Source: Propionivibrio dicarboxylicus (GTDB lineage Bacteria > Pseudomonadota > Gammaproteobacteria > Burkholderiales > Rhodocyclaceae). Taken from it: a stretch of DNA of 37,795 nt. The notes under the pieces were generated by a model, which was not told the origin of the DNA, ran no database searches, and saw nothing but the letters and a program-made list of their open reading frames with translations. The stretch covers positions 1 through 37,795 of the forward strand of contig CAMDMZ010000043.1 of the NCBI GenBank assembly GCA_945902805.1, given 5' to 3'. This document shows, one piece after another, positions 28,998-37,530 of the stretch. Numbering within the stretch: position 1 is the first letter of the stretch; the number at the start of each line of letters is the position of its first letter. A program made the position numbers and the translations under genes.

Positions 28998-31074
28998 CAA
29001 AAACTGGACACGCCTTGCTCTGGTCATTATTCTAGGACTTACCGGCGCGTACGCCGAAGCCACTGCCGCATCGCTGGAGGATGCCATTGCGAGGACTCTT
29101 GGCGCTGAAACCACTGGGCTCAGTATGCAACTTGGCCGGGGCGACGATACGCTATCCGACGGCCTGGGTCTGCATCGCAAGGTAATGCGGGATCCGCTAC
29201 GAGCATCATATCGTCTGGGTTCGATAGAGGCCAGCTTCAAGGCCAACAGTGGCTCCCCCCTGCGCCTGCTGATCCTCACAACGCAGTTGGGTGACACGAA
29301 GGTGGTGCGCGGCCACGCCGAAAACCCACTCGCGCAATTTGAGGAACGACTGCTGGCGGCATCCACGCCGCTGCACGAGGCCCTGACTTTTCTGCTGCAA
29401 AAACAAGGAGGGACGGCGGACGATATCAAGCTGATTGCGGACACTGCGGTATTTCCCAGGCCATGGCAATTGGAACTTGGGCGCTTGATCGGTGCCATCG
29501 TCGTAGCCAAGGATTTTCGCGACCACGCCTTCCGAAAACTCCCGCCAGACGCGACGCGAGACCGGTTGTTGGAACAAATCGTCGGCGGCAAACTGTCGCT
29601 GTTCGCCAAGCCTGATTATCGCGAACTGCTGGCATTGGTGGATCGCGAAGCACTGGCGGCAGGAATGCAGATACTGGTTGCCGCCGTTGAAGACTTTACC
29701 GATTTTCTTCGTCGGTCTCCTGAAGTCCCGGAACTCGATTGGCGACTGGAAACTGCATGGGGCCCCGTCATTGTGAACACACAGCACGAAGATAGCCTTT
29801 ACGTTATCGAGACCCCATTACTCCAATTGGATCTCCACGGCAATGATGAGTATCGCTTCCTGAAGACAACCACGACATCGCCGGGGATCGCCGTACTCAT
29901 TGACTGGGATGGCAACGATAGCTACCGCGCAACTCCTGATGGAACCTGCCCCTCGAGCGGAACTCTCGGCTACGGCGTGTTGTGGGACGAAGTTGGAGAT
30001 GACACCTACCTCGCACACAACGTTGCTCAGGCTTCTGCTTTGTTTGGTGCGGCGATGTTATATGACGGTGGCGGATCGGATCGGTTCGAGGGGGCGCAGT
30101 TCGTCCAGGGTCACGCCACAGGGGGATTTGCGCTGTTGATCAAGAAGGGCGGCAACGATCACTACCAAGCAATCAGCCACAGCCAGGCGGCCGCGGGGCC
30201 TCTTGGAATAGCTGTCTTGCTTGATCACGGAGGTGATGATACTTACGCATTGCTCGACAGACCTCAGGTGCTACCGTCCGCCCAATTGCCTGACCATAGC
30301 CTTTCCATGGGTCAAGGTGCCGCGATGGGGCTCCGTGCGGACTTCAGTGATGGTCACTCGTTTGCCGGTGGAATCGGTTTGCTGATTGACCAAGCAGGGA
30401 ATGACCGATATTCCGCCCAGGTATTTGCCCAAGGCGCCGGTTATTACCGCGGATTGGGGGCTTTGATAGACGGCGGAGGCAACGACCAATTCTTCGGTCG
30501 CTGGTATGTGCAGGGCGCCGCAGCACATGAAGCGGCGGCTGTCTTGCTGAAACAGGGCAAAGGCAACGATAGCTACGCCGCCACACACTCGACATCGATA
30601 GGCGCTGCTCATGACGAGTCGGTCGCCGTATTTGTTGATGAAGCGGGTGATGACACCTACGAGCTAGGCAACCTTGGCCTTGGTGCAGCTAACGACAATG
30701 CCACCGCACTGTTTATCGATGGCGGCGGCAATGATCGCTATCGCCTGGCCGGAGATATCTGCCGCGCTCTTGGTGCTGCCGTATTCGATGCTTGGGGAAC
30801 TTCTGCGGAGTCGATTTCGAATACGGCTCTCTTTCTCGATCTTGGCGGAGACGACACCTATCCATCCAATTGCCCTCAAGCCCACGATGAAGCGAGCTGG
30901 ACCTGGCCGCGCCGCTATCCGGAGCTTCACCTACCCAGTGAGGCCGGCGGCGCAATCGATGGCAAGCACCTGATGCCTATCCTTACCAGACCACTAACCA
31001 CACGCAACAAAATTGTGGAAGAAGTAGATCATCATAGTTGGCGAGCGGATCCACGTTATCAAATCGCACCATAA
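28921..31074 (+). CDS. Exported protein with about 12 G-[ND]-D-x-[YF] repeats
   Basis: About 717 residues if begun at GTG 28921. The frame is open back to 28795, but that part is antisense to tsaD, and TTG 28969 is another candidate. A signal sequence NWTRLALVIILGLTGAYAEA follows a basic stretch (FKRNKN). The first 300 residues are unrecognised. From 29826 to 30868 a motif of hydrophobic-D-x-G-G-[ND]-D-x-[YF] occurs twelve times, most at 78-82 bases (26-27 residues): for example IDWDGNDSY, LDHGGDDTY, IDGGGNDRY, LDLGGDDTY. This is not the nonapeptide RTX pattern, but the Asp/Asn/Gly clusters could bind Ca2+. I infer a solenoid or beta-helix surface protein. I cannot name a family. Confidence 0.7.
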   Translation: MIKIKIPYPHLGIKTLLGSFGNFKRNKNWTRLALVIILGLTGAYAEATAASLEDAIARTLGAETTGLSMQLGRGDDTLSDGLGLHRKVMRDPLRASYRLGSIEASFKANSGSPLRLLILTTQLGDTKVVRGHAENPLAQFEERLLAASTPLHEALTFLLQKQGGTADDIKLIADTAVFPRPWQLELGRLIGAIVVAKDFRDHAFRKLPPDATRDRLLEQIVGGKLSLFAKPDYRELLALVDREALAAGMQILVAAVEDFTDFLRRSPEVPELDWRLETAWGPVIVNTQHEDSLYVIETPLLQLDLHGNDEYRFLKTTTTSPGIAVLIDWDGNDSYRATPDGTCPSSGTLGYGVLWDEVGDDTYLAHNVAQASALFGAAMLYDGGGSDRFEGAQFVQGHATGGFALLIKKGGNDHYQAISHSQAAAGPLGIAVLLDHGGDDTYALLDRPQVLPSAQLPDHSLSMGQGAAMGLRADFSDGHSFAGGIGLLIDQAGNDRYSAQVFAQGAGYYRGLGALIDGGGNDQFFGRWYVQGAAAHEAAAVLLKQGKGNDSYAATHSTSIGAAHDESVAVFVDEAGDDTYELGNLGLGAANDNATALFIDGGGNDRYRLAGDICRALGAAVFDAWGTSAESISNTALFLDLGGDDTYPSNCPQAHDEASWTWPRRYPELHLPSEAGGAIDGKHLMPILTRPLTTRNKIVEEVDHHSWRADPRYQIAP

Positions 31075-31979
31075 CGCCCGGCATTTCTCCGTTCGCGTGG
31101 CGCATTTTCACGGGGATCTATTTTCTTGCCACGAGCTTTGGGCACCTGGAGTTCTCACTATGGTTGGTCCGCAACCGCGAGTATGGAACACTGAGCTTTG
31201 CGATCAGTGAATTCGTACCCTACATCGCAACTGCAGCGGCGATCACTCTTCTAGCCTGGATACTGCGTGACGTCCGTCATCATCCAAAGCGCCTCGTACT
31301 GATTCTTTGTTGGTGTCTCTGGGCGATTGGTGTCGGACTCATCGACCGCTTCCTGACTTTCTCGATAAATGAAACCGCACACTACCCTCAATATGCTCTA
31401 CTGGCTTGGTTGATTTCGAAGTGCATGGATCCTCAGCGGGTTTACTGGCCCGTTGGCCGGATAATGTTCTGGACCACTCTACTTGGCATGGCAGACGAAA
31501 CCATGCAATATCTATGGATCACCCGAAGTTACAGTGACTACCTGGACTTCAACGACTTTCTGGTCAATCTGGTGGCTGGAGTCGCCGGTGTTCTTGTTTA
31601 TTTCGGCAATATCCACACGCTTACACCACCGCGTTTCGTTTCAAAGGTACCCGGCACTGAACTGGTCACCATCAGCGTGCTCGTCTTTAGCCTTGGATTC
31701 GGCGTGCTTTCAGATCGACTGCAAATGACACCTGTCCGCGAGGTCCCGCCCGGTGGCATAGCCCACGCTACGGATGGCCGTTTGCAGGTCTATTTGCAGC
31801 GAAAGGCGGGCTTCTATGGTGCGTACCACCAAGGTGTGCGCCGAGACCAGTATTGGGTTCTGGATCCGACATCCGGATTAATTCTTCTCGTGATTGTTGG
31901 CGGAGTTTTTACGGGAACGATCTCACGTCTGCAGTACTTGTCGGGAGCAAGCGAACGAAGACCGTTCCACGCACGGTAA
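31038..31979 (+). CDS. VanZ-like membrane protein
   Basis: Up to 313 residues with several hydrophobic segments. The VanZ-type signature is clear: NETAHYPQYALLAWLIS, LLGMADETMQYLW, and DYLDFNDFLVNLVAGVAGVL, with Glu/His and Asp-Asn in the usual order. A C-terminal extension ends with another membrane segment (LILLVIVGGVFTG). VanZ homologues are often found in polysaccharide and exosortase settings, with unknown function. The start is uncertain: TTG 31038 overlaps the preceding gene by 37 bases, without a clear ribosome site, and no ATG is near. The gene follows the repeat protein closely and may be co-transcribed with it. Confidence 0.72.
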   Translation: MASGSTLSNRTITPGISPFAWRIFTGIYFLATSFGHLEFSLWLVRNREYGTLSFAISEFVPYIATAAAITLLAWILRDVRHHPKRLVLILCWCLWAIGVGLIDRFLTFSINETAHYPQYALLAWLISKCMDPQRVYWPVGRIMFWTTLLGMADETMQYLWITRSYSDYLDFNDFLVNLVAGVAGVLVYFGNIHTLTPPRFVSKVPGTELVTISVLVFSLGFGVLSDRLQMTPVREVPPGGIAHATDGRLQVYLQRKAGFYGAYHQGVRRDQYWVLDPTSGLILLVIVGGVFTGTISRLQYLSGASERRPFHAR

Positions 31980-32094
31980 TATGCATCATGTGGTGCCACT
32001 GAACTTGGGTCCCACGTAGCTGGAAAGAAGCCGCTCATCATCTCTGGACCGACAGGGAGTTGAGTTCGTTTCGACACACATCACGTCTATAGCG

Positions 32095-33195
32095 ATGATC
32101 AAAGTACTGCACGACTTCCTGCTGGTAAAGGGTGGCGCAGAGCGACTTGTCCTGACATTGTCGGAGGGACTGCAAAGCCCTCTGATTACTGGCTTTGTGG
32201 ATCCGTCATTGGCCGACTGGGCGAAAGGTAAAGCGATCACAGCACTTGGCTCGCCAGTAAACGGACTTGCTTTGCGCTATTTCCAGACGGCTCATCGATT
32301 TTCGAACATCCATGAGCATGAACTCCGCGCCGACACAGTCGTCTATTCGGGTGTCCTTTCGTTGTTTGCGGCTACACGCCAAACCACTGGACGGCGCATT
32401 CACTACTGCCATAGCCCACCGCGATTCCTGTACGACCTTCAGGACTACTATCTGGCGCAGTCAGGTCCATTGAAGAGAGTTGGGTTGCAGCTAGTTGACG
32501 CCTGGTTGCGACCGCGCTACGAAGCAGCACTCCAGGAAATGGACATCGTCGTTGCCAATTCGAAAAATGTCGCTAGACGCCTAAAGCACTATCTCAGTAT
32601 CGACGCAACGGTCGTGTATCCACCGATTGATACCAAACGATTTCGATGGATCGAGGATGGGGACTACTTCCTTTCGTTGGCCCGACTTGAAGACTACAAG
32701 CGAATAGATATCATTATCGAGGCCTTTCGGCAACTACCCGAAATGAAGCTTGTGATTGCGTCCGGTGGCAATATGGAGCTGAAATTCAGAAAACTCGCTG
32801 CGGAATGCCCGAACATTGCTTTCACCTCATGGTTGGACGACCACGCACTGGCAAACCTGATCGGGCGGGCAAGGGCCGTGATTTACATTCCGATAGATGA
32901 AGATTTCGGCATGTCGCCGGTCGAAGCCATGGCCGCAGGAAAGCCGGTAATTGGAGTAAGCGAAGGCGGCCTACTGGAAACTGTTGTAGCGGGCGAAACT
33001 GGCATTCTGCTGGACCCTTGCCTGAACCCGGAGATACTCATTGATGCAGTAGGTTCGCTGAGTTCGAAACAATGCATTGAAATGCGCGAAGCATGTGAAA
33101 AACAGGCAAGCTGTTTTTCGACCGAAGGGTTCATTCAGCGTATGAAAGCCGTAATCGACTCAACGTCGTCTTACATTGACCCTGCCCACCATTGA
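32095..33195 (+). CDS. Glycosyltransferase family 4
   Basis: A 366-residue GT-B glycosyltransferase, probably adding a sugar to a surface polysaccharide. HDFLLVKGGAERLVLTLSEG forms the N-terminal glycine loop. YCHSPPRFLYDLQDYY is a marker of this subgroup. VVYPPIDTKRF and FLSLARLEDYKRIDIIIEAF start the C-terminal domain, and DEDFGMSPVEAMAAGKPVIG carries the E-x7-E nucleotide-sugar motif. No membrane segment is seen, so it is probably cytoplasmic. A 115-base gap lies before it, with no other gene seen. It converges with the capsule-like gene at 33214. Confidence 0.9.
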   Translation: MIKVLHDFLLVKGGAERLVLTLSEGLQSPLITGFVDPSLADWAKGKAITALGSPVNGLALRYFQTAHRFSNIHEHELRADTVVYSGVLSLFAATRQTTGRRIHYCHSPPRFLYDLQDYYLAQSGPLKRVGLQLVDAWLRPRYEAALQEMDIVVANSKNVARRLKHYLSIDATVVYPPIDTKRFRWIEDGDYFLSLARLEDYKRIDIIIEAFRQLPEMKLVIASGGNMELKFRKLAAECPNIAFTSWLDDHALANLIGRARAVIYIPIDEDFGMSPVEAMAAGKPVIGVSEGGLLETVVAGETGILLDPCLNPEILIDAVGSLSSKQCIEMREACEKQASCFSTEGFIQRMKAVIDSTSSYIDPAHH

Positions 33196-33213
33196 GTTCT
33201 CTAAAAATACATT

Positions 33214-34860
33214 TCAGGGAGTATAGACGAACGGGGTTCCGTTCAAAATTCCATCACAAATTACATCGAGTCCTCGATCAGCACCCGGCCGCAGCTCATC
33301 CAGGCTTTGCACATTTATGGAATACGGTCCAAACATATGGTCTGGTCTTAAGGTATCTACTGGAATCATGCGTCGAAAAAAGAAATGATGCGCATACCGG
33401 CGTGCTTCGCTAACCTGTTCTTCGGATATGGGTCCCTTGAACGGAAGCCGATCCAATACCGTTAGATATTCCGCTTCGGATTCCACATCGATCGTGAATC
33501 CCTTGCCACGACACCAGGCATCACCGGCGACCACTACCGGCTGCCCTGTGCAGGCCAATTCAAGTCCGGTCTTCGTTCCGTAAATTAAGGCACTATCGCA
33601 AAGACTCATCAAGGCATAGGTTGATATCTTTTCGGCCGGTCCGACAATCTTGATGTGCTTCGGTAACGCCCCGAACCGCCGTTCAATCTCGTCAGCAGCA
33701 CATTGGCGTGATGGAACTGTTCCTAGAACCTCGGCGGGGTGCACACGGATCACCAATTGCAACTGAGGGTGAGCGATGAAATAGTCGATTGTGGCAAATA
33801 GCCACTCAAGCATTGAAGGAAACGCTGAAGCACGGAAATGGAGCTGAGCATCCCAGATGACGTTCGTGAGGAGGCCGATGATCGGAAGAGTCGGATCCAG
33901 CGACAAGTGTTTGGCTAATCCATCAACACCCTGCGCATCTATCGCTTGAAAACTTATCCAGTCGTTACCGCCATTCCATCGACTAGACAGGTAATCAAGA
34001 ATCCTTGCCTCATCGAATGGCGTCCAGGGTTCCTTTGCCCACTGGTCATACGGCTCATCGACCATGGTATGGTGATAGCTGTCACCGTGACTGAACAAAA
34101 CCGTACTCTTTCGATAGGCGGGTCCCCAATTCACCACGGGCACTCCGACCTTCCTCATCACCGTGCCAATTACCCCCTGTGGAACATAGATCCCGTGATG
34201 AAAAACTGCGACATCGGGTCTCGAGTTGGCCAGCGTGCCAGCAATCACGCGTACTGTTTCGCGTGCTGCCAGCTTGTAGCGCTCCAGAATCTCACGTCCG
34301 ACATTTCCATCGGGCAGCGTTCCTCGTCCAAAATAGCGCAGCGCGCCGGCATCCGCCTGTTCGGCCATACCTGCCGCCAAATCTGGTTCTGATATCAGGT
34401 TCTCACTTTCGGTATCAAGGAACTCGCTGTAGCGATATATCGGAAGTCCCAAAGGGGACAACATGCTTGAAGCGGGGGCAAAACAGGATGTGCATAACCC
34501 CGTCTGCGGGCCTCCCCTCATGAACTGGTTTTCCGATAGCCATTGCCGATCACACTCCTGACAAGCAGAAAGGACGCCATCGCAAAGCAAGAAACTGACT
34601 CGAGCGCCCCGAAGTGTAAGGGCTACACCAAGTAGGCTTTCGAAAGAGCTGCACGGCCAGTTTGAACCCGTGCTCGTCGCAATCAGGACGCTCTTTCCCT
34701 GCCGGGACGCTTCTCGAGCACAATGCCAAGTTACGCTATCTCTGAGCCACAACCAATCAGGGCGCACGCCCAAGTACGGTCGGACATATCGAAGAATGGA
34801 TTGGGCGGCTACAAACCTTTTCGCAATTTTCCGCAGCGCGTTGATCACTTGCATAAGCAC
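33214..34860 (-). CDS. Capsule-synthesis-like protein with paired CxxC motifs
   Basis: A 548-residue protein resembling capsular/surface polysaccharide synthesis proteins (Capsule_synth-like). A Rossmann-like start LIATSTGSNWPCSSFESLLG is followed by an insert with C100-x-x-C103 and C123-x-x-C126 (CQEC and CTSC), a plausible zinc site. The middle has RPDVAVFHHGIYVPQG. The C-terminal half holds LQLVIRVHPAEVLG, IKIVGPAEKIS and IYGTKTGLELACTGQPVVVAG, a nucleotide-sugar-like site. GTG 34860 or ATG 34854 may be the start; neither has a good ribosome site. A decayed paralogue lies upstream at 35606-35979. It is the last gene of a minus-strand set with the acyltransferase. Confidence 0.75.
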   Translation of the reverse strand: MLMQVINALRKIAKRFVAAQSILRYVRPYLGVRPDWLWLRDSVTWHCAREASRQGKSVLIATSTGSNWPCSSFESLLGVALTLRGARVSFLLCDGVLSACQECDRQWLSENQFMRGGPQTGLCTSCFAPASSMLSPLGLPIYRYSEFLDTESENLISEPDLAAGMAEQADAGALRYFGRGTLPDGNVGREILERYKLAARETVRVIAGTLANSRPDVAVFHHGIYVPQGVIGTVMRKVGVPVVNWGPAYRKSTVLFSHGDSYHHTMVDEPYDQWAKEPWTPFDEARILDYLSSRWNGGNDWISFQAIDAQGVDGLAKHLSLDPTLPIIGLLTNVIWDAQLHFRASAFPSMLEWLFATIDYFIAHPQLQLVIRVHPAEVLGTVPSRQCAADEIERRFGALPKHIKIVGPAEKISTYALMSLCDSALIYGTKTGLELACTGQPVVVAGDAWCRGKGFTIDVESEAEYLTVLDRLPFKGPISEEQVSEARRYAHHFFFRRMIPVDTLRPDHMFGPYSINVQSLDELRPGADRGLDVICDGILNGTPFVYTP

Positions 34861-34928
34861 AAACGAACTAACGACGTCGCCCGCTCAACGACTGAGGGAA
34901 AGACCGGTTGTATGAGATTGGTAATTCT

Positions 34929-35615
34929 TCATGGTTTGGCAATACGGCATGCGTCATAAGATTGTACTAATCCATCCTTTAACCTGATCTTTGCTTGCCA
35001 GCCTGGCGCATGCAGACGCGAGGCATCCATCAGCTTGCACGGAGTGCCGTCGGGCTGGTTGGTGTCAAATTCGATGTGGCCAGTGTAGCCGACTGCGCCT
35101 TTGACGGTTTCAGCGAGTTCCTTGATGGTGATGTCGGTGCCGACACCAATATTGACCACCAGGGGAATGAAGATGCCGCTGGCGGCTTCGTCGCTGCCGA
35201 TCAGGATGTTGAAGGTGGCGTCGGCTAGGTTCATGGGGTGGATACAGACATCGGCCATGTCGTTGCTATATTTGAATTCGCGGCGCAGGGTGCCAGTGCC
35301 CCAGACCGATACGGCAGGAGCGTCGCCGACTTTGGTGGCTTGGAACTTGCGGATTAACGCCATTATGACGTGGCTGTTTTCGGGGTGGTGGTTGTCGCCA
35401 GGGTCGTACAAATTGCTGGGCATCGCGGCCAAATACCGGATGCCGTACTGCCGGTTGTAGCACCAGCACATGTCGATGCCGGCAATTTTGACGAGGGCAT
35501 AGGGGCGGGTGGTGGCTTCGAGCGGACCGGTGAGAAAGGATTATTCCTTTAGTGACTGCTGGGCGAGCCTGGGATAGATGCAACTGGAACCGAGGAACAG
35601 CACCCGCGACCCCAT
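34929..35615 (-). pseudogene. fcl: GDP-L-fucose synthase remnant (5' truncated, internal stop)
   Basis: The reading GSRVLFLGSSCIYPRLAQQ-SLKE then a TAA at 35543-35541, then in the same frame SFLTGPLEATTRPYALVKIAG, matches the family KEE-x-LLTGPLEPTN region. So one in-frame nonsense codon interrupts it. After that the frame is open to 34929, with CYNRQYGIRYLAAMPSNLYDPGDN (Tyr-x3-Lys region just before), VWGTGTLRREFKYSNDMAD and DTNQPDGTPCKLMDASRLHA. The N-terminal NAD-binding GxxGxxG third is missing. At about 35610 the sequence joins a fragment of the capsule-like paralogue. The original enzyme makes GDP-L-fucose from the 4-keto-6-deoxymannose intermediate. This copy is probably dead. Confidence 0.78.
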
Positions 35616-35979
35616 CGTGCATCCAGCCACGTTGAAAGTAGCGCAACGCTCCGGCCAGGGCGTGCTTCTCGAAAGCAGCATCACATTTCTGACGGACAGA
35701 CAATAATTCATCAAATTGCAGGAAGCGCACATCAGCTGGGCGGCGGTAGAGCACGACGTCCAGCAAACTCTCGAATGTACTGCATGCCCAGCTTGAGCCC
35801 GTTCCGGCAGCGATCAGCGCCAGACACCTAGGTTTATCTCTCCTCAACCTCCAAGCGTACCCAGCTAGCCATCCCCAAATTTGGGCGAATCTTTGAGTCG
35901 GCACGTAGATGCCGCAATCGACGGTGAATTGGGTTGAATTTGAGAACTGACAATGAAATATCTTACCTGTGGTAGCCAT
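35606..35979 (-). pseudogene. Decayed paralogue fragment of the capsule-like protein
   Basis: The reading LIAAGTGSSWACSTFESLLDVV...FLQFDELLSVRQKCD aligns with LIATSTGSNWPCSSFESLLGVA...FLLCDGVLSACQECD of the gene at 33214. It then jumps to AGALRYFQRGWMHDG, which matches AGALRYFGRGTLPDG. About 60 residues between them, including the second CxxC, are gone, and the rest of the protein is replaced by the fucose-synthase remnant. The 5' end is indistinct and overlaps the acyltransferase end. Confidence 0.7.
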
Positions 35980-37057
35980 CCGGTCGGTCTTTCACCAAAA
36001 TGGAAGTGTGGCTTGCTAGATGTTGCCCAAGAACAATGCCAGGCAGCTCAATATATCGATGCGCTAGTCGTGCTATGGCGAGGGTGCCCACCACGGCGAA
36101 AAGGAAACGTAGGCCGGGTATCAGCTCAGGAACTAGGGCAACGCTGGCCATGATTACCGGCATATGAAGCAGATAGATGCCGAAGCTGTATCGCCCCAGC
36201 TGACGCAGAAAGAGACGGTCAAACAGCCAGTCAAGTGCCTTGGATCCATGCACGACAGTATGCAAACCTAAGGCAAATATAACCGCATATAGCAGCGACA
36301 ATTCGCGCAGGTTCTTCCACGGCTGGTGGAAACCGAGGAAATTTTGGGATACCAAGACGACAGTCATCGCCAGCAACCCCAAAAAGAGGTATGCGCCCCA
36401 CGACGTAATACTATTTACCGATACCATCTCAGTGGCGCCCGGCGTACGCGCAAGCGTCGCGACGACCGCCATGATGAATACGTCAAGGAAGTGGCCAACA
36501 TGAGCCACCCTCAAGAAATGAGGGTGCGGCAAAGCGGCATGAAAGGCCTGAATTGAATAGTACCAGCTGAAATAGACTACCGCTGCCGTAATCAGCAGTA
36601 TCCTTCCAAACTTGCAGCGGCCGACAAAACAAAGTATTGGGAGCAGCACGTAAAACGCCATTTCAACTGGTATGGTCCAGAAGATCCCGTCCCCACGGTA
36701 AAATAGAAACGTTTCTATTAACCCCTTTACACCGCCATTGAGAAACAGAGACAACTCATTGGCCGGAAAGAACTGCTGTTGGCAGTATGTGCCTACGACA
36801 ACTACGTAATAGAGAGGGGCAATTCGGAAAAAGCGATTGATGAAATAAGCGGCGAGAGGCTGCCCTGACGCCAATCGTGTGGCCAGCAGGAAAGCGCTCA
36901 GACTAAAGAAAAGGTAAACGCCTACATGACCAAGACCATCAAAGCGCAGCCACTCTACCGGTCCCGCTCCACGCTGCGAAGCGTGACTGAGAAAGACGAA
37001 ACTGACTGCGCATCCTCGCACACCGTCCAGAGACCTCAATCTTGGATTAATGCTCAC
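35963..37057 (-). CDS. Acyltransferase family 3 (OafA/YrhL-like)
   Basis: A 364-residue inner-membrane acyltransferase with about ten hydrophobic segments, expected to O-acylate a surface sugar. The family signature R-x10-H is R14 to H25 (DGVRGCAVSFVFLSH). FWTIPVEMAFYVLLPIL is the conserved middle, and YSFGIYLLHMPVIM the C-terminal marker. The start is GTG 37057 with AGG upstream. It overlaps the start of the decayed capsule-like reading by 17 bases. Confidence 0.88.
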   Translation of the reverse strand: MSINPRLRSLDGVRGCAVSFVFLSHASQRGAGPVEWLRFDGLGHVGVYLFFSLSAFLLATRLASGQPLAAYFINRFFRIAPLYYVVVVGTYCQQQFFPANELSLFLNGGVKGLIETFLFYRGDGIFWTIPVEMAFYVLLPILCFVGRCKFGRILLITAAVVYFSWYYSIQAFHAALPHPHFLRVAHVGHFLDVFIMAVVATLARTPGATEMVSVNSITSWGAYLFLGLLAMTVVLVSQNFLGFHQPWKNLRELSLLYAVIFALGLHTVVHGSKALDWLFDRLFLRQLGRYSFGIYLLHMPVIMASVALVPELIPGLRFLFAVVGTLAIARLAHRYIELPGIVLGQHLASHTSILVKDRPDGYHR

Positions 37058-37521
37058 TTTTGACCTAGGTTTGCAGTTTTACGCGTAGGTTTAACATCTC
37101 GCAGCCCTGACGGCGCTGTCGCTGCTTGGCGATGCGGGCGGTAGTGAAGCTGCGAAATGTTCAGGTGTTCTGATCCAACATGGCACAAACCACGGTTCAT
37201 TCTTACCCCCTCCAGATTGGTAATCCTCGGGTAAGACAAGCTCGAGTGATTGAGAGACCCTTCTGCAAATTCCATAGGGGGACGTTGTGGTAGCCAGAAC
37301 GCATATGCGGCAAGGGACCCAGTGGAATCGAATTGCTGCCCTAGGCTGGTAGGCTCTTCGTACTTCCCCAGGCCGGAGTCATGCTTTAGTTTCCGTTTGT
37401 CGTTCTTAATGCGCCAGCGCATATTGCAGACCGAGAGTAATTGTTCCAACGAAGTCTCCGAATGTGCTTTGGTCGGAAGAGATTTCAGTGGTGGGCATCG
37501 CCGTCACCCACTTGATGCGCA
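37058..37521. other. 464-base stretch without a recognised gene
   Basis: A 131-codon open frame exists on the minus strand (37054-37449), and others on the plus strand, but none matches a family I know and no ribosome site supports them. It may hold the promoter of the acyltransferase gene and the left flank of the IS630-type element. No clear terminal inverted repeat could be identified. Confidence 0.4.
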
Positions 37522-37530
37522 AGCGCTCCG

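Noticed and set aside
29826-30868. Repeat region as RTX calcium-binding nonapeptides
   Set aside because: The spacing is 26-27 residues, not 9, and GGxGxDxUx is not present.
33229-33244. Hairpin GAACGG-GGTT-CCGTTC as a terminator between the GT4 and capsule-like genes
   Set aside because: No U-tract on either strand, and it lies inside the end of the capsule-like coding sequence.
35318-35342. Repeat-like sequence in the fucose-synthase remnant (KVGDAPAV)
   Set aside because: It matches only the first half and agrees with the usual synthase sequence before VWGTG.
37054-37449. 131-codon open frame on the minus strand
   Set aside because: No family likeness, no ribosome site, and overlaps the acyltransferase start.
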